Positions 1-6,854 of a DNA stretch of 11,890 bases are shown here, piece after piece (position 1 is the stretch's first letter; each line of letters starts with the position of its first letter). The translations under genes and the position numbers were made by a program. The DNA comes from an uncultured Opitutia bacterium. GTDB lineage: Bacteria; Verrucomicrobiota; Verrucomicrobiia; Opitutales; JABJCN01. Location of the stretch: positions 1 to 11,890 of the forward strand of contig CAJWSN010000022.1 in NCBI GenBank assembly GCA_913046175.1. The letters run 5' to 3'. A model generated the notes under the pieces. The model ran no database searches, was not told the DNA's origin, and was given only the letters and a program-made list of their open reading frames with translations.

Positions 1-991
1 ATTTTCGATGCTCTGCCAAGGTCGTTGCGCCGATACATTGCATTTCGCCACGGCTCAAGGCGGGTTTGAAAATATTGGAGGCATCCATGGCGCCCTCTGC
101 AGCACCTGCACCCACAATTGTGTGCAGTTCATCAATGAAGAGGATGATATTCTTGGATCGCCGGATTTCATCCATGACGGCCTTGATTCGCTCCTCAAAC
201 TGACCGCGATACTTGGTGCCCGCGACCATGAGGGCAAGGTCAAGGGTAACAACCCTCTTGCCCAGAAGGATTTCCGGAACCAGACCCGAGGCAATCTCCT
301 GCGCAAGTCCTTCGACGATGGCAGTCTTCCCTACCCCTGCCTCCCCAATCAGCACAGGGTTGTTCTTTGTACGTCGACAAAGAATTTGTATCACCCGGCG
401 GATCTCGTCCTTGCGACCGATTACCGGGTCCATTTCCCCCTTCCTGGCAAGTTCCGTCAAGTCACGTCCGAATGTCTTAAGCGCCGGGGTCTTCATGTCC
501 TTTTTATCCTCCCCCGGCCCTCCGATGGAAGCCGTTTCCCCCTCAGCAGCAAAATTGGGGTCCAACTCTGAAAGGATTTCTGTTCGACAGCGGTCAATGT
601 CGATATTGAGGGAGCGCAAAACTGTGGAGGCCACACCCTCCCCCTCCCGGAGAAGCCCCAAAAGGATGTGTTCAGTACCCACGTAGCTGTGGTTTAACGT
701 CTTGGCCTCCTTTGTGGCCAATGCGAGAACTTTCTTTACACGAGGTGTATAAGGGATGTTGCCTGTTGGCTTGGCATCCGTACCGGTGGATGCTACCTGC
801 TTCTCAACCTCGTTGCGAACACTCTCAAGGTCGAGGCCCATCTTTTGTAGCACGTTCACCGCAACACCCTGACCCAAGTGGATCAATCCAAGAAGCAAGT
901 GCTCCGTGCCTACGTAGTTATGGTGGAAACGATCTGATTCCTTCCTGGCCAAGGCAAGAACCTGTTGTGCGCGTGGTGTAAAATTATTCAT
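1..991 (-). CDS. clpC: ATP-dependent Clp protease ATP-binding subunit ClpC (N-terminal part, runs off left edge)
   Basis: ClpC is a Hsp100 AAA+ unfoldase that feeds proteins to ClpP in the cytoplasm; in McsB-bearing bacteria it recognises phospho-arginine-tagged substrates. The reverse strand reads 330 codons from the ATG at 991-989. Residues 1 to about 145 form the two-repeat Clp N-domain, with paired YVGTEH motifs at 26-31 and 103-108. The first AAA+ module follows: Walker A GEAGVGKT at 216-223, Walker B IILFIDE at 282-288 and GATT at 321-324. Family members are usually just over 800 residues, so roughly 500 residues, including the second AAA+ module, lie outside the window. The ATG overlaps the TGA stop of mcsB (ATGA), and an AAGG lies just upstream, which suggests translational coupling. 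The N-domain and the mcsAB context favour ClpC over ClpB or ClpA. Confidence 0.95.
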   Translation of the reverse strand, partial: MNNFTPRAQQVLALARKESDRFHHNYVGTEHLLLGLIHLGQGVAVNVLQKMGLDLESVRNEVEKQVASTGTDAKPTGNIPYTPRVKKVLALATKEAKTLNHSYVGTEHILLGLLREGEGVASTVLRSLNIDIDRCRTEILSELDPNFAAEGETASIGGPGEDKKDMKTPALKTFGRDLTELARKGEMDPVIGRKDEIRRVIQILCRRTKNNPVLIGEAGVGKTAIVEGLAQEIASGLVPEILLGKRVVTLDLALMVAGTKYRGQFEERIKAVMDEIRRSKNIILFIDELHTIVGAGAAEGAMDASNIFKPALSRGEMQCIGATTLAEHRK

Positions 992-2103
992 AAACCTTCG
1001 GGAAACAATTTAACGAAATCCTGGTCAAGCAGTATGTCAAAATTTAATTCGGGTAATCCGGAGAATGCTTTTCGTAACAGACTCGCCCGATAGAAGTCCC
1101 GTTCACCAGAACCTGAATCACCGGTCAACCGAATTTGGACATGCCCCGGTTGACTTTCCATAAAGAGACGATCGATCAAGGCACGATTCTCTTCTGGCAG
1201 CATCCCGAGATCGACTGCAAAACGCATCAGGGAAAGCAGGCTCATGGATTCTTTTGAATTTAAGAGATGACTATTGCAAAGCACCCCGAATCCACGACCA
1301 ATCTTGTCCATGAGCTTCAATCGGTCGCTTTCCACAAGCAATAATCGGGCGTTGCACTCATGTTTGACTATTTCCAACAACACCTTGGAAAGTCGCGCGA
1401 GAATTTCCTTCTCGGACTCTCCAAGCGTATGTTGGTTGGAAATTTGAAAAATGCTACCAATCGCATCTGATCCCTCACCAAAAAGCCCCCGTACAACCAT
1501 ACCCAACTGGTTGACCGCACGGATAACCCGTTCCATCTGGTTGGAGATAAAGAGACCAGGGAGATGCATCATGACGGAAGCACGCATGCCTGTACCCAAA
1601 TTTGTGGGACAGGCAGTGAGGTAACCCAACTCATCACAAAACGCATAATCAAACCGCCCCTCCATCTTGGTATCCAGTGTGTCAATGGATCTCCAGGCTT
1701 TATCCAGCTCAAATCCATTGCGCAGTAACTGTATGCGCAGATGGTCTTCCTCGTTTACCATGATTGAACATGCCTGGTTGCGCCCTACAAGTACGCCGGC
1801 AGAGTGATTGGACTCAGACAGTTCGCGACTGATCAAGTGCCGTTCCACAAGAATATGCTTTTCCGTATCCGAAAGTTTCTCGATGTTAAAAAATTTAGCG
1901 GATTTAAGAGAATGAACATCACCAAGAGTGTCACTGGCGTGCGCCAGAATTTCACATTTCTGAGCCACTTTGGCCCAACCTGGAAATGGCAAGCCTCTCA
2001 GGTTTCTCGCAAGACGAATGCGAGTACTTAGCACGATTGGAATGGGACCGCCCCCTCCATGGACAATCTCTGATTTTCCTTTGATGAGTGAGGGAATAGT
2101 CAT
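988..2103 (-). CDS. mcsB: Protein-arginine kinase McsB
   Basis: McsB is an ATP:guanido-phosphotransferase-fold kinase that phosphorylates arginine side chains of proteins, marking them for ClpC-ClpP degradation. The product has 371 residues, close to the family norm. Visible signatures are the phosphagen-kinase-like STRIRLARN at 26-34, NEED at 117-120, and the active-site segment CPTNLGTGMRAS at 165-176 with the conserved cysteine C165. RDFYRA at 335-340 matches the RDxxRA phospho-arginine-binding motif of the McsB C-terminal domain, which separates true McsB from creatine or arginine kinases. The ATG at 2103-2101 overlaps the TGA of mcsA, and its own TGA overlaps the ATG of clpC; no Shine-Dalgarno sequence is seen, so coupled translation is likely. 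All recognised key motifs are intact, so an active enzyme is expected. Confidence 0.96.
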   Translation of the reverse strand: MTIPSLIKGKSEIVHGGGGPIPIVLSTRIRLARNLRGLPFPGWAKVAQKCEILAHASDTLGDVHSLKSAKFFNIEKLSDTEKHILVERHLISRELSESNHSAGVLVGRNQACSIMVNEEDHLRIQLLRNGFELDKAWRSIDTLDTKMEGRFDYAFCDELGYLTACPTNLGTGMRASVMMHLPGLFISNQMERVIRAVNQLGMVVRGLFGEGSDAIGSIFQISNQHTLGESEKEILARLSKVLLEIVKHECNARLLLVESDRLKLMDKIGRGFGVLCNSHLLNSKESMSLLSLMRFAVDLGMLPEENRALIDRLFMESQPGHVQIRLTGDSGSGERDFYRASLLRKAFSGLPELNFDILLDQDFVKLFPEGL

Positions 2104-2618
2104 TGATTAGAGTGCAAGGAAGAACGGGATTGCTCTTCAGCACGAAGGCTGGAAAGTTGATCACGAAACCGTGCCGCCGCCTCGTAATTCTCTGCTGCTA
2201 CGGCATCATTTAGTGAACGCTCAACCCGCTCGATCTTCACTTGGTTTTTCAGTCGCCCCAACATGACTTGAGGAACCTTGCCTCGATGATGGGTTCCTGA
2301 GTGCATGCCTTCGAGTGTCTCTTCAAGTATGGTCTCAAAACTCAAATAGCAAGTGGCACAGCCAAAACGGCCATTCCTGCGAAAATCCGCATGTGTGAAA
2401 CCACAGGCCGAACAAGTCAGTTCATTCTCATTACCTGGAGAACTGTCCAACTCCCCAGAGAACATGTCGGAAATAGAGAAGCCTCCCGGGTCGGCAACGC
2501 CCTTGTCCTTGGCACACTTCTCACAAAGGTCCACCTTGTGAATCTGGTTGTTGACAATCTGGGTCAAGTGAACCGTGGCAGGATTATCGCAGGAATTGCA
2601 CTTGATGTTCTTGGCCAT
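2100..2618 (-). CDS. mcsA: McsA-type zinc-binding activator of McsB (UVR domain)
   Basis: McsA is a zinc-binding partner that stimulates the kinase McsB. The 172-residue product has four CxxC pairs (C7/C10, C32/C35, C69/C72, C87/C90), fitting two treble-clef-like zinc sites, then a UVR domain at about 124-162 (coiled, charged, with NYEAAARFRDQL near 144-155). The length and order match McsA. It is the first gene of the mcsA-mcsB-clpC unit and its stop overlaps the mcsB start. In Bacillus the operon begins with the repressor gene ctsR; here none precedes mcsA, and the upstream gene is ilvE. The coding strand just before the ATG is pyrimidine-rich (CTCCTTTCTT), so there is no Shine-Dalgarno sequence, but the first zinc pair at residues 7-10 supports this start. 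UVR-domain proteins of other kinds exist, but the context makes McsA the firm call. Confidence 0.93.
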   Translation of the reverse strand: MAKNIKCNSCDNPATVHLTQIVNNQIHKVDLCEKCAKDKGVADPGGFSISDMFSGELDSSPGNENELTCSACGFTHADFRRNGRFGCATCYLSFETILEETLEGMHSGTHHRGKVPQVMLGRLKNQVKIERVERSLNDAVAAENYEAAARFRDQLSSLRAEEQSRSSLHSNQ

Positions 2619-2773
2619 AAGAAAGGAGATGCTATTTTCAAATTATCAGAAGTATGTTTTCAATTGTTTTACAACTTATACGATGGAGAGAGCAATTTCC
2701 AGACCAAATTTAATTTGGGCTCTTAACTGGAATAGAACCGATTACAATTGAAAATAGGGTGCAAAAAGCACTC
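2619..2773. promoter_or_regulatory. AT-rich upstream region of mcsA with inverted repeats
   Basis: This 155-base gap separates mcsA from the end of ilvE and must hold any promoter specific to the mcsA operon. TTTTCAATTGT at 2657-2667 is a perfect reverse complement of ACAATTGAAAA at 2744-2754. CTATTTTCAA at 2632-2641 pairs with TTGAAAATAG at 2748-2757, so the right-hand copy could pair with either left-hand copy. On the minus strand a GATAAT (2647-2642) resembles a -10 box, but no -35 box is well spaced, so I do not assign a promoter. No CIRCE element (TTAGCACTC-N9-GAGTGCTAA) and no CtsR heptad repeat are present. The repeats may be operator sites or simple AT-rich coincidence. Confidence 0.4.
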
Positions 2774-2774
2774 C
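2750..2774 (-). terminator. Possible weak intrinsic terminator of ilvE
   Basis: Reading the minus strand from the last base of the ilvE stop codon, GGAGTGC-TTTTT-GCACCC can fold into a six-pair stem with one bulged A (2774-2757), followed by TATTTTC. The U-run is interrupted and the stem is short, so this is a candidate only. Its position straight after ilvE and before the mcsA upstream region fits a transcription boundary between the two units. Confidence 0.35.
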
Positions 2775-3640
2775 TAGATTTTCCTTCCCTCAACGGAAAC
2801 CTTCGATTTGAAACGCTTCAAAAAAGACTTGGTAACATCACCTGGTTTTCCGTTTCCAACCTTGCGCCCGTCTACCTCCACAACGGGTATGATTTCAGCT
2901 GCAGTACCAGTGAGAAAACACTCTTCTGCACTCCAGAGATCATACCGTGTCAGGTTCTCCATCTCTGTTGCAAGTTCCATTTCAGAGGCAATATTGCAGG
3001 CAACATCACGAGTGATTCCTCGCAACGCCCCCGAAGATGTCGGTGTCGTGATAAGTCGATCCTTAAACAAAATGAAGATATTGTCACCAGTACACTCGGC
3101 AACGAAGCCGTCATCATTCAGCATTATAGCCTCAAGGAAACCGACTTGCTGCGCCTCTATCTTGGCTAAAATGTTGTTCAGATAATTGAGCGATTTGACC
3201 ATTGGAGGCAACGCTGCTGGACTAATCCGGCGGGTGGGCACGGTGATAATTTTGAGACCTTCCTCGTAATACTCCTTTGGATAAAGTTGGATGTCACCTG
3301 CAATGATAACCACGGTTGGAGTTTCGCAACCCCGCGGGGAAAGACCAAGATGACCGACCCCGCGGGTAACAAGCAGACGGATGTAACCGTTTGAGAGGCC
3401 ATTCTGCCGACAAGTTTCACAAACTGCTTCTGCAAGCTCCTCACGACTCATCGGGAGGTCAAGAAGGATGGCCTTTGCTGACAGTTCAAGACGTTCCAGA
3501 TGCTCGTCCAGTTTAAAGACGCAGCCATCGTAGAGACGGATGCCCTCAAAAATGCCATCTCCGTATAGAACACCATGGTCAAAGACCGACACCCGGGCCT
3601 CATCCTTTGGAACAAAATCACCGTTAAGGTAAACTTTCAT
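2774..3640 (-). CDS. ilvE: Branched-chain amino acid aminotransferase
   Basis: This is a fold-type IV PLP enzyme that transfers the amino group between glutamate and branched-chain 2-oxo acids, the last step of valine, leucine and isoleucine synthesis. I start it at the ATG at 3640-3638 (MKVYLNGDF), giving 288 residues; an upstream extension of 12 residues is possible but does not look like the family. From that start the catalytic lysine is K149 in PPMVKSLNYLNN, and the conserved glutamate is E182 in AECTGDNIF. GALRGITRD (about 204-212) and the C-terminal GTAAEIIPVVEVDGR (about 245-259) are typical of IlvE rather than D-amino-acid aminotransferase or aminodeoxychorismate lyase. It lies 55 bases after the glycosyltransferase gene on the same strand, without a Shine-Dalgarno sequence. 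It has no obvious link to its neighbours' functions. Confidence 0.93.
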   Translation of the reverse strand: MKVYLNGDFVPKDEARVSVFDHGVLYGDGIFEGIRLYDGCVFKLDEHLERLELSAKAILLDLPMSREELAEAVCETCRQNGLSNGYIRLLVTRGVGHLGLSPRGCETPTVVIIAGDIQLYPKEYYEEGLKIITVPTRRISPAALPPMVKSLNYLNNILAKIEAQQVGFLEAIMLNDDGFVAECTGDNIFILFKDRLITTPTSSGALRGITRDVACNIASEMELATEMENLTRYDLWSAEECFLTGTAAEIIPVVEVDGRKVGNGKPGDVTKSFLKRFKSKVSVEGRKI

Positions 3641-3695
3641 GCGATTGAAAAACGTGGGGTAGAACGAAAAATCCAAGACCCCTTGTCAACCCTCA

Positions 3696-4481
3696 TCAAA
3701 ATGAGTCTCCCGACACCTGACGCAAATCCGGCCTTTTTTCACGATAACGAAGCAGCAGTGGAATCAAGGACTTTGCCCGCCAATATCGTGGAATGAAGTT
3801 TCTTGGATTATGAAGACACCGCAAAAGCCAGCCAAGCTTCAAGCGATCTGCCCATTGAGGAATCCGGACTTGCCCCCCGGCAAGGAAAGCAATGGCGGCA
3901 CCGCAGCAAATAATAGCCGGACAAGGATCAAGATTCTGCTTCAGGTAATAGCCCACCCTCTCTTGGACACCACCACCAATATTAAGGAAGATGATGGATG
4001 GGCAACGTTCACGGATTACGCCCAGAAGAGCCTCGTCCTGAACCGGACCCTTGGTTGTGTAGAGTGGTGCTACACAGGCGGCATCTTCAGAAACCCTCAT
4101 CTGGTGTTCATGCAGCAACCATTGAAGATTGCCAACCTTCTCCTTTTCCGAAGGCATGACCCAAAATGTTTCATCCAAACGTTCACGCAGGTTCGAATGA
4201 CGAAGAAGCAGGTCCATGAATTCCAACCCAGAAACACGCTTCAGTTTTTTTGAACCCCTGCCACGAATCAATTTCCAGAGCAGAACCATGAGTCCACTAT
4301 CGGGCAAAACCAAGTCCGCACCTCTCAATGCATCGAAATAGCAGGCATCCTCAACCAAGTCATTGGCCAATCCCGGACCGGAGGGTGCAACAAGCAAACC
4401 GCCCGGCAGAATTTGTTCCATGGCGACCCGTGCAGAACCAAGGAAAAAATCCACCCCAAGAATTGTTATTGCCTCCTTCAA
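3696..4481 (-). CDS. WecG/TagA/CpsF family glycosyltransferase (GT26)
   Basis: Members of this family add a sugar (for example N-acetylmannosaminuronate or N-acetylmannosamine) to an undecaprenyl-linked first sugar during surface polysaccharide synthesis at the inner face of the membrane. The product has 261 residues. Family marks are ITILGVDF at 5-12, an LPDSG around 59-63 with the conserved aspartate D61, IGGGVQER at 168-175 with the conserved QE, and a basic, hydrophobic C-terminal tail at about 205-250 (LGWLLRCLHNPRNFIPRYW) that in TagA helps membrane contact. The donor sugar cannot be told from sequence. No ATG is available in this frame; TTG at 4481-4479 is the best start and puts ILGV at the usual distance from the N-terminus. 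There is no Shine-Dalgarno sequence. It lies 37 bases after the sugar transferase gene and is probably co-transcribed with it. Confidence 0.85.
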   Translation of the reverse strand: MKEAITILGVDFFLGSARVAMEQILPGGLLVAPSGPGLANDLVEDACYFDALRGADLVLPDSGLMVLLWKLIRGRGSKKLKRVSGLEFMDLLLRHSNLRERLDETFWVMPSEKEKVGNLQWLLHEHQMRVSEDAACVAPLYTTKGPVQDEALLGVIRERCPSIIFLNIGGGVQERVGYYLKQNLDPCPAIICCGAAIAFLAGGQVRIPQWADRLKLGWLLRCLHNPRNFIPRYWRAKSLIPLLLRYREKRPDLRQVSGDSF

Positions 4482-4518
4482 GGCCCAAATAAACGGAGTT
4501 GACCCACAGTCCAGCCAT

Positions 4519-5934
4519 TCAATAGGCGGTCTTCGGTGGGAGAATCACTTGAACAGCTGTCTTGAGGACAATCTCAAGATCGAGGGTCAATGACCAATTG
4601 CCAACGTAATGAAAGTCCATCTCATTACGTGCATGAAGCAAGTCTGGACAAACCACTTCCCCACGCAATCCGGCACACTGGGCTGGGCCAGTAACTCCAG
4701 GTTTCACAAACTGGCGGACACGGTAGGCCCTGAAATCCTTTCCTATTAACTTATCATGTTCCACCATGTAGGGCCTTGGTCCAACCAAGCTCATTTCACC
4801 CTTGAGCACGTTGATAAATTGTGGAAATTCATCCAAGCTATACTTGCGGATGAACCGCCCAAAAGGATAGGTGCGGTCATCATCCATGGAAGCCTGGGTC
4901 TCGTCCCGTTCAGAGGGTTCGCAATGCTTCATTGAACGGAATTTCAGAATCCTGAATGGTTCACCGCCCTTGCCCCCACGCATTTGGGAAAAGAAAACAG
5001 GCCCTGGTGCCTGAATCCGCTGAAAAATAAAGATAAGCAAAGTCAAGACAGGCATCACGAAGACAACGACCGGAATACTAACCGACAAGTCAAACAACCG
5101 CTTGGTCGTTTGGTTGAATGGACTTTCCAAGGGTTCATTTTGGAGGGAAAAGAAAGGTTGGCCTGACTCCAGGACAGGAACCAGGGGCACATTGAAGTAA
5201 CTGGCATAAGGGTTGTGCATGAGGATGCGACAACCTCTGGCCTGGCAAAGGTCAATGACACTTCGAATCCAATATTCACTACGTGGCCCAGGAACGATAA
5301 CAACACGGTAAACCTTGTACCTCGCCAGGTATTTTTCGAGATTATCCACCGCCATGAGATCTTCAAGTTGCAGTTCCTTGCGTCCGCCTCCGCCAGGAGT
5401 ATAAATCCCGGTGATATTAAAACCGGAGGAGACGTTCCCAAGTACCCAGTCACGAACTGGCAGAAGTGTTTCCTCCGTACCGATAAGTAAAGTGTGTCGG
5501 GAACGCGCATCATCGCGAAAGGTCCATTGGAGCAAGTCGGGAAGGAGGAAGTTGACCAAAATCAACAATCCCCACTGGGAAAGGATGTAGAAAGAGAGAA
5601 ATGCACGACTGATGGCCAGGTCCCTGACGAGGAAATAAGTCATGAACAAAAGGAAGGCCACCAACAATCCCTGAAGGTTGGCAAAGACGATGGCACGCTT
5701 AAGCCGATCCCATCTTCCAAGCTCAAGGAAATCACTGTATTTCTGAAAGCTACCAAGAACCGCCACCAGCATGCCCATAAACCCGACCAAAGAGTAAATC
5801 AGCGGATTGGAGGATTCTTCAAGCTCGCCTCGAAAGGCTATCCAGAAGCCAAGCAAAACCCAGAACCAACACAGGCAGAACAGCAATAAAACAAGCCTGT
5901 GCAGAACAGAAAAACCATGAGATTTATGATTCAT
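4519..5934 (-). CDS. Polyprenyl-phosphate glycosylphosphotransferase (exopolysaccharide initiating sugar transferase)
   Basis: This integral membrane enzyme moves a sugar-1-phosphate from a nucleotide sugar to undecaprenyl phosphate, the first step of exopolysaccharide repeat-unit assembly. From the ATG at 5934-5932 it has 471 residues, typical of the WbaP/EpsB-like group. There are about four N-terminal membrane segments (roughly 12-34, 44-62, 88-105, 113-132), a middle nucleotide-fold-like region, then the bacterial sugar transferase domain: KRLFDLS at 278-284, a hydrophobic hairpin at 285-304, PGPVFFSQMRGG at 310-321, KFRSM at 331-335, DEFPQFINVLKGEMSLVG from 368, and VKPGVTGPAQ near 410-419. 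A TTG at 5955 would add seven residues, but the ATG is preferred. A left-facing promoter lies about 70 bases upstream. TTTGC and GCAAA arms abut the ATG and could form a small hairpin. Whether the substrate is UDP-glucose, UDP-galactose or another nucleotide sugar is not evident. Confidence 0.92.
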   Translation of the reverse strand: MNHKSHGFSVLHRLVLLLFCLCWFWVLLGFWIAFRGELEESSNPLIYSLVGFMGMLVAVLGSFQKYSDFLELGRWDRLKRAIVFANLQGLLVAFLLFMTYFLVRDLAISRAFLSFYILSQWGLLILVNFLLPDLLQWTFRDDARSRHTLLIGTEETLLPVRDWVLGNVSSGFNITGIYTPGGGGRKELQLEDLMAVDNLEKYLARYKVYRVVIVPGPRSEYWIRSVIDLCQARGCRILMHNPYASYFNVPLVPVLESGQPFFSLQNEPLESPFNQTTKRLFDLSVSIPVVVFVMPVLTLLIFIFQRIQAPGPVFFSQMRGGKGGEPFRILKFRSMKHCEPSERDETQASMDDDRTYPFGRFIRKYSLDEFPQFINVLKGEMSLVGPRPYMVEHDKLIGKDFRAYRVRQFVKPGVTGPAQCAGLRGEVVCPDLLHARNEMDFHYVGNWSLTLDLEIVLKTAVQVILPPKTAY

Positions 5935-6002
5935 TTGCCCGGGGCGCAAAAACAAGTCTTCCTGGGAGGGAGGGGAATTGGGATTAAATAAAGGGGAGGC
6001 AG

Positions 6003-6031
6003 CTTATGCCAAACCACACAGAAATCGTCAA
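6003..6031 (-). promoter_or_regulatory. Sigma70-like promoter for the sugar transferase unit
   Basis: On the minus strand TTGACG (6031-6026, five of six matches to the -35 consensus) is followed after exactly 17 bases by CATAAG (6008-6003, four of six matches to the -10 consensus). Transcription would start near 5996 and leave a leader of about 60 bases before the ATG at 5934. This is the best promoter match I found in the window. It is a pattern match only. Confidence 0.45.
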
Positions 6032-6063
6032 GCCTGAAAGCGGGGGTTCGCTTGGTGAGGGAC

Positions 6064-6088
6064 GGCAAATTCCCGGAAGGAAATTGCC
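6064..6088. repeat. Imperfect palindrome, candidate operator
   Basis: The arms GGCAAATTCC (6064-6073) and GGAAATTGCC (6079-6088) pair at nine of ten positions around the five-base centre CGGAA. The element lies 32 bases upstream of the -35 box of the left-facing promoter, a usual place for an activator site, and between two divergent units it could serve both. No cognate regulator is encoded in the window. Confidence 0.45.
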
Positions 6089-6283
6089 CCCGTGCACGTA
6101 TCAACAACCTCTTTCGAATCGCAAGTGAGAGCTTAAAATCCATTGGGTTAGATTAATACAGAATGCCAAAGCCTGCAACTGTACGGATAAAAAAAATGAG
6201 GATTTCCCAAATCCAGCACGCAAAACTGCTTTGCCCTTGCCAACAAGAGACACTGCAACAACATTCCCAGCGTCAAAGAGGTA

Positions 6284-6841
6284 ATGGAGCAGCCTGTAAA
6301 AAGACCAGCCACCAATGTAGGGAAATGGTATTGCCTAAAGTGCCAACCCCGAATGGAAATCCTGGCGACAGAAAACTTGAAGCACTTGCCGGGACTGGAA
6401 GTTTTTTTTCCACAGACAATTGTCTTGAAAAAAAAGGGCGACAGGCAGCAGCAAATCAAGCGGCCCCTCTTTCCAGGTTATATATTCGCCAGTTTTGATC
6501 CAGTTGACTCCATGCGGGCAGTCCACTACGCACAAGGGGTCGCCTACGTTGTAAAGCATGGGCTCGAACCCGTGGAAATCCACCCTACAATAATTGAAGA
6601 ACTAAAGTCCGTCACGCTGGAAGATTTCCTGACAATGCCAAACCGCAAACCGATCATCGGTGAGTCGGTTAGAATCCTGCACAAACTCTTTGACGGAAGA
6701 GAGGCCACTATAGAAAAACTGCTTCCTGAAAAGAAGAGGGTTCAGGTTCTTTTGGAGATTCTGGGTGCACACTGCCGCGTCGTGATCAAGGAAGAGCTTG
6801 TAGACGCAGGAACAGCTCACCCGCTGCAAACTTCCAGCTAG
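6284..6841 (+). CDS. NusG/RfaH-like transcription antitermination protein
   Basis: This is a specialised NusG paralog of the RfaH/UpxY/LoaP kind, which binds elongating RNA polymerase and favours read-through of long polysaccharide operons. The product has 185 residues. The NGN domain begins at KWYCLKCQPRMEI (14-26) and carries KRPLFPGYIFASFDP at 59-73, the family hallmark. A KOW-type C-terminal domain covers about 125-172 (GESVRILHKLFDGREATIEKL onward in shortened form). The ATG at 6284 has AGAGG just upstream, one of the few ribosome-binding-like sequences here, though close to the start. It is the first gene of a right-going set and gmd starts 13 bases after its stop, which matches the habit of NusG paralogs to lead surface-polysaccharide operons. 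A housekeeping NusG is less likely because it usually sits next to secE and rplK. Confidence 0.88.
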   Translation: MEQPVKRPATNVGKWYCLKCQPRMEILATENLKHLPGLEVFFPQTIVLKKKGDRQQQIKRPLFPGYIFASFDPVDSMRAVHYAQGVAYVVKHGLEPVEIHPTIIEELKSVTLEDFLTMPNRKPIIGESVRILHKLFDGREATIEKLLPEKKRVQVLLEILGAHCRVVIKEELVDAGTAHPLQTSS

Positions 6842-6854
6842 ATTATCAGGCAAT

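Larger units (their letters stand above)
5935..6283. other. Divergent intergenic region between the two surface-polysaccharide units
   Basis: This 349-base stretch separates the left-going sugar transferase gene from the right-going NusG-like gene. It holds a left-facing sigma70-like promoter (6003-6031) and an imperfect palindrome (6064-6088), annotated separately. For the right-going unit I find only a weak candidate, ATGCCA with a 17-base spacer to GATAAA just before the A-run near 6188, and I do not assign it. I see no RfaH ops-like element, no clear sigma54 -24/-12 pair, no RNA gene, and no small open frame with both a start signal and a recognisable product. Confidence 0.6.

Noticed and set aside
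2629..2751. A 40-codon plus-strand open frame in the gap before mcsA, with AAAGGAG touching its ATG.
   Set aside because: The spacing between the purine run and the ATG is zero, the peptide resembles nothing, and the AT-rich region is better explained as the mcsA upstream region.
2764..2774. AGCACTC resembling half of a CIRCE heat-shock operator.
   Set aside because: The second inverted half is absent at nine bases, and the sequence is accounted for by the hairpin at the ilvE stop.
3684..3689. A perfect minus-strand TTGACA -35 box upstream of ilvE.
   Set aside because: No acceptable -10 hexamer follows at 16-18 bases (CGTTCT or similar), so a promoter is not supported.
5494..5889. Long open frames on the strand opposite the sugar transferase gene, and similar shadows opposite clpC, the TPR gene and the exosortase gene.
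   Set aside because: They mirror well-conserved coding frames and show no domain, start signal or independent support.
6216..6240. A sigma54-like string (AGCACGC followed by CTGCTTTGC) upstream of the NusG-like gene.
   Set aside because: The essential GG of the -24 element is missing and the spacing to GC is off by one base.
6163..6498. A 111-codon plus-strand open frame overlapping the NusG-like gene start.
   Set aside because: Low-complexity, unlike any family, and it overlaps the strongly supported NusG-like frame.
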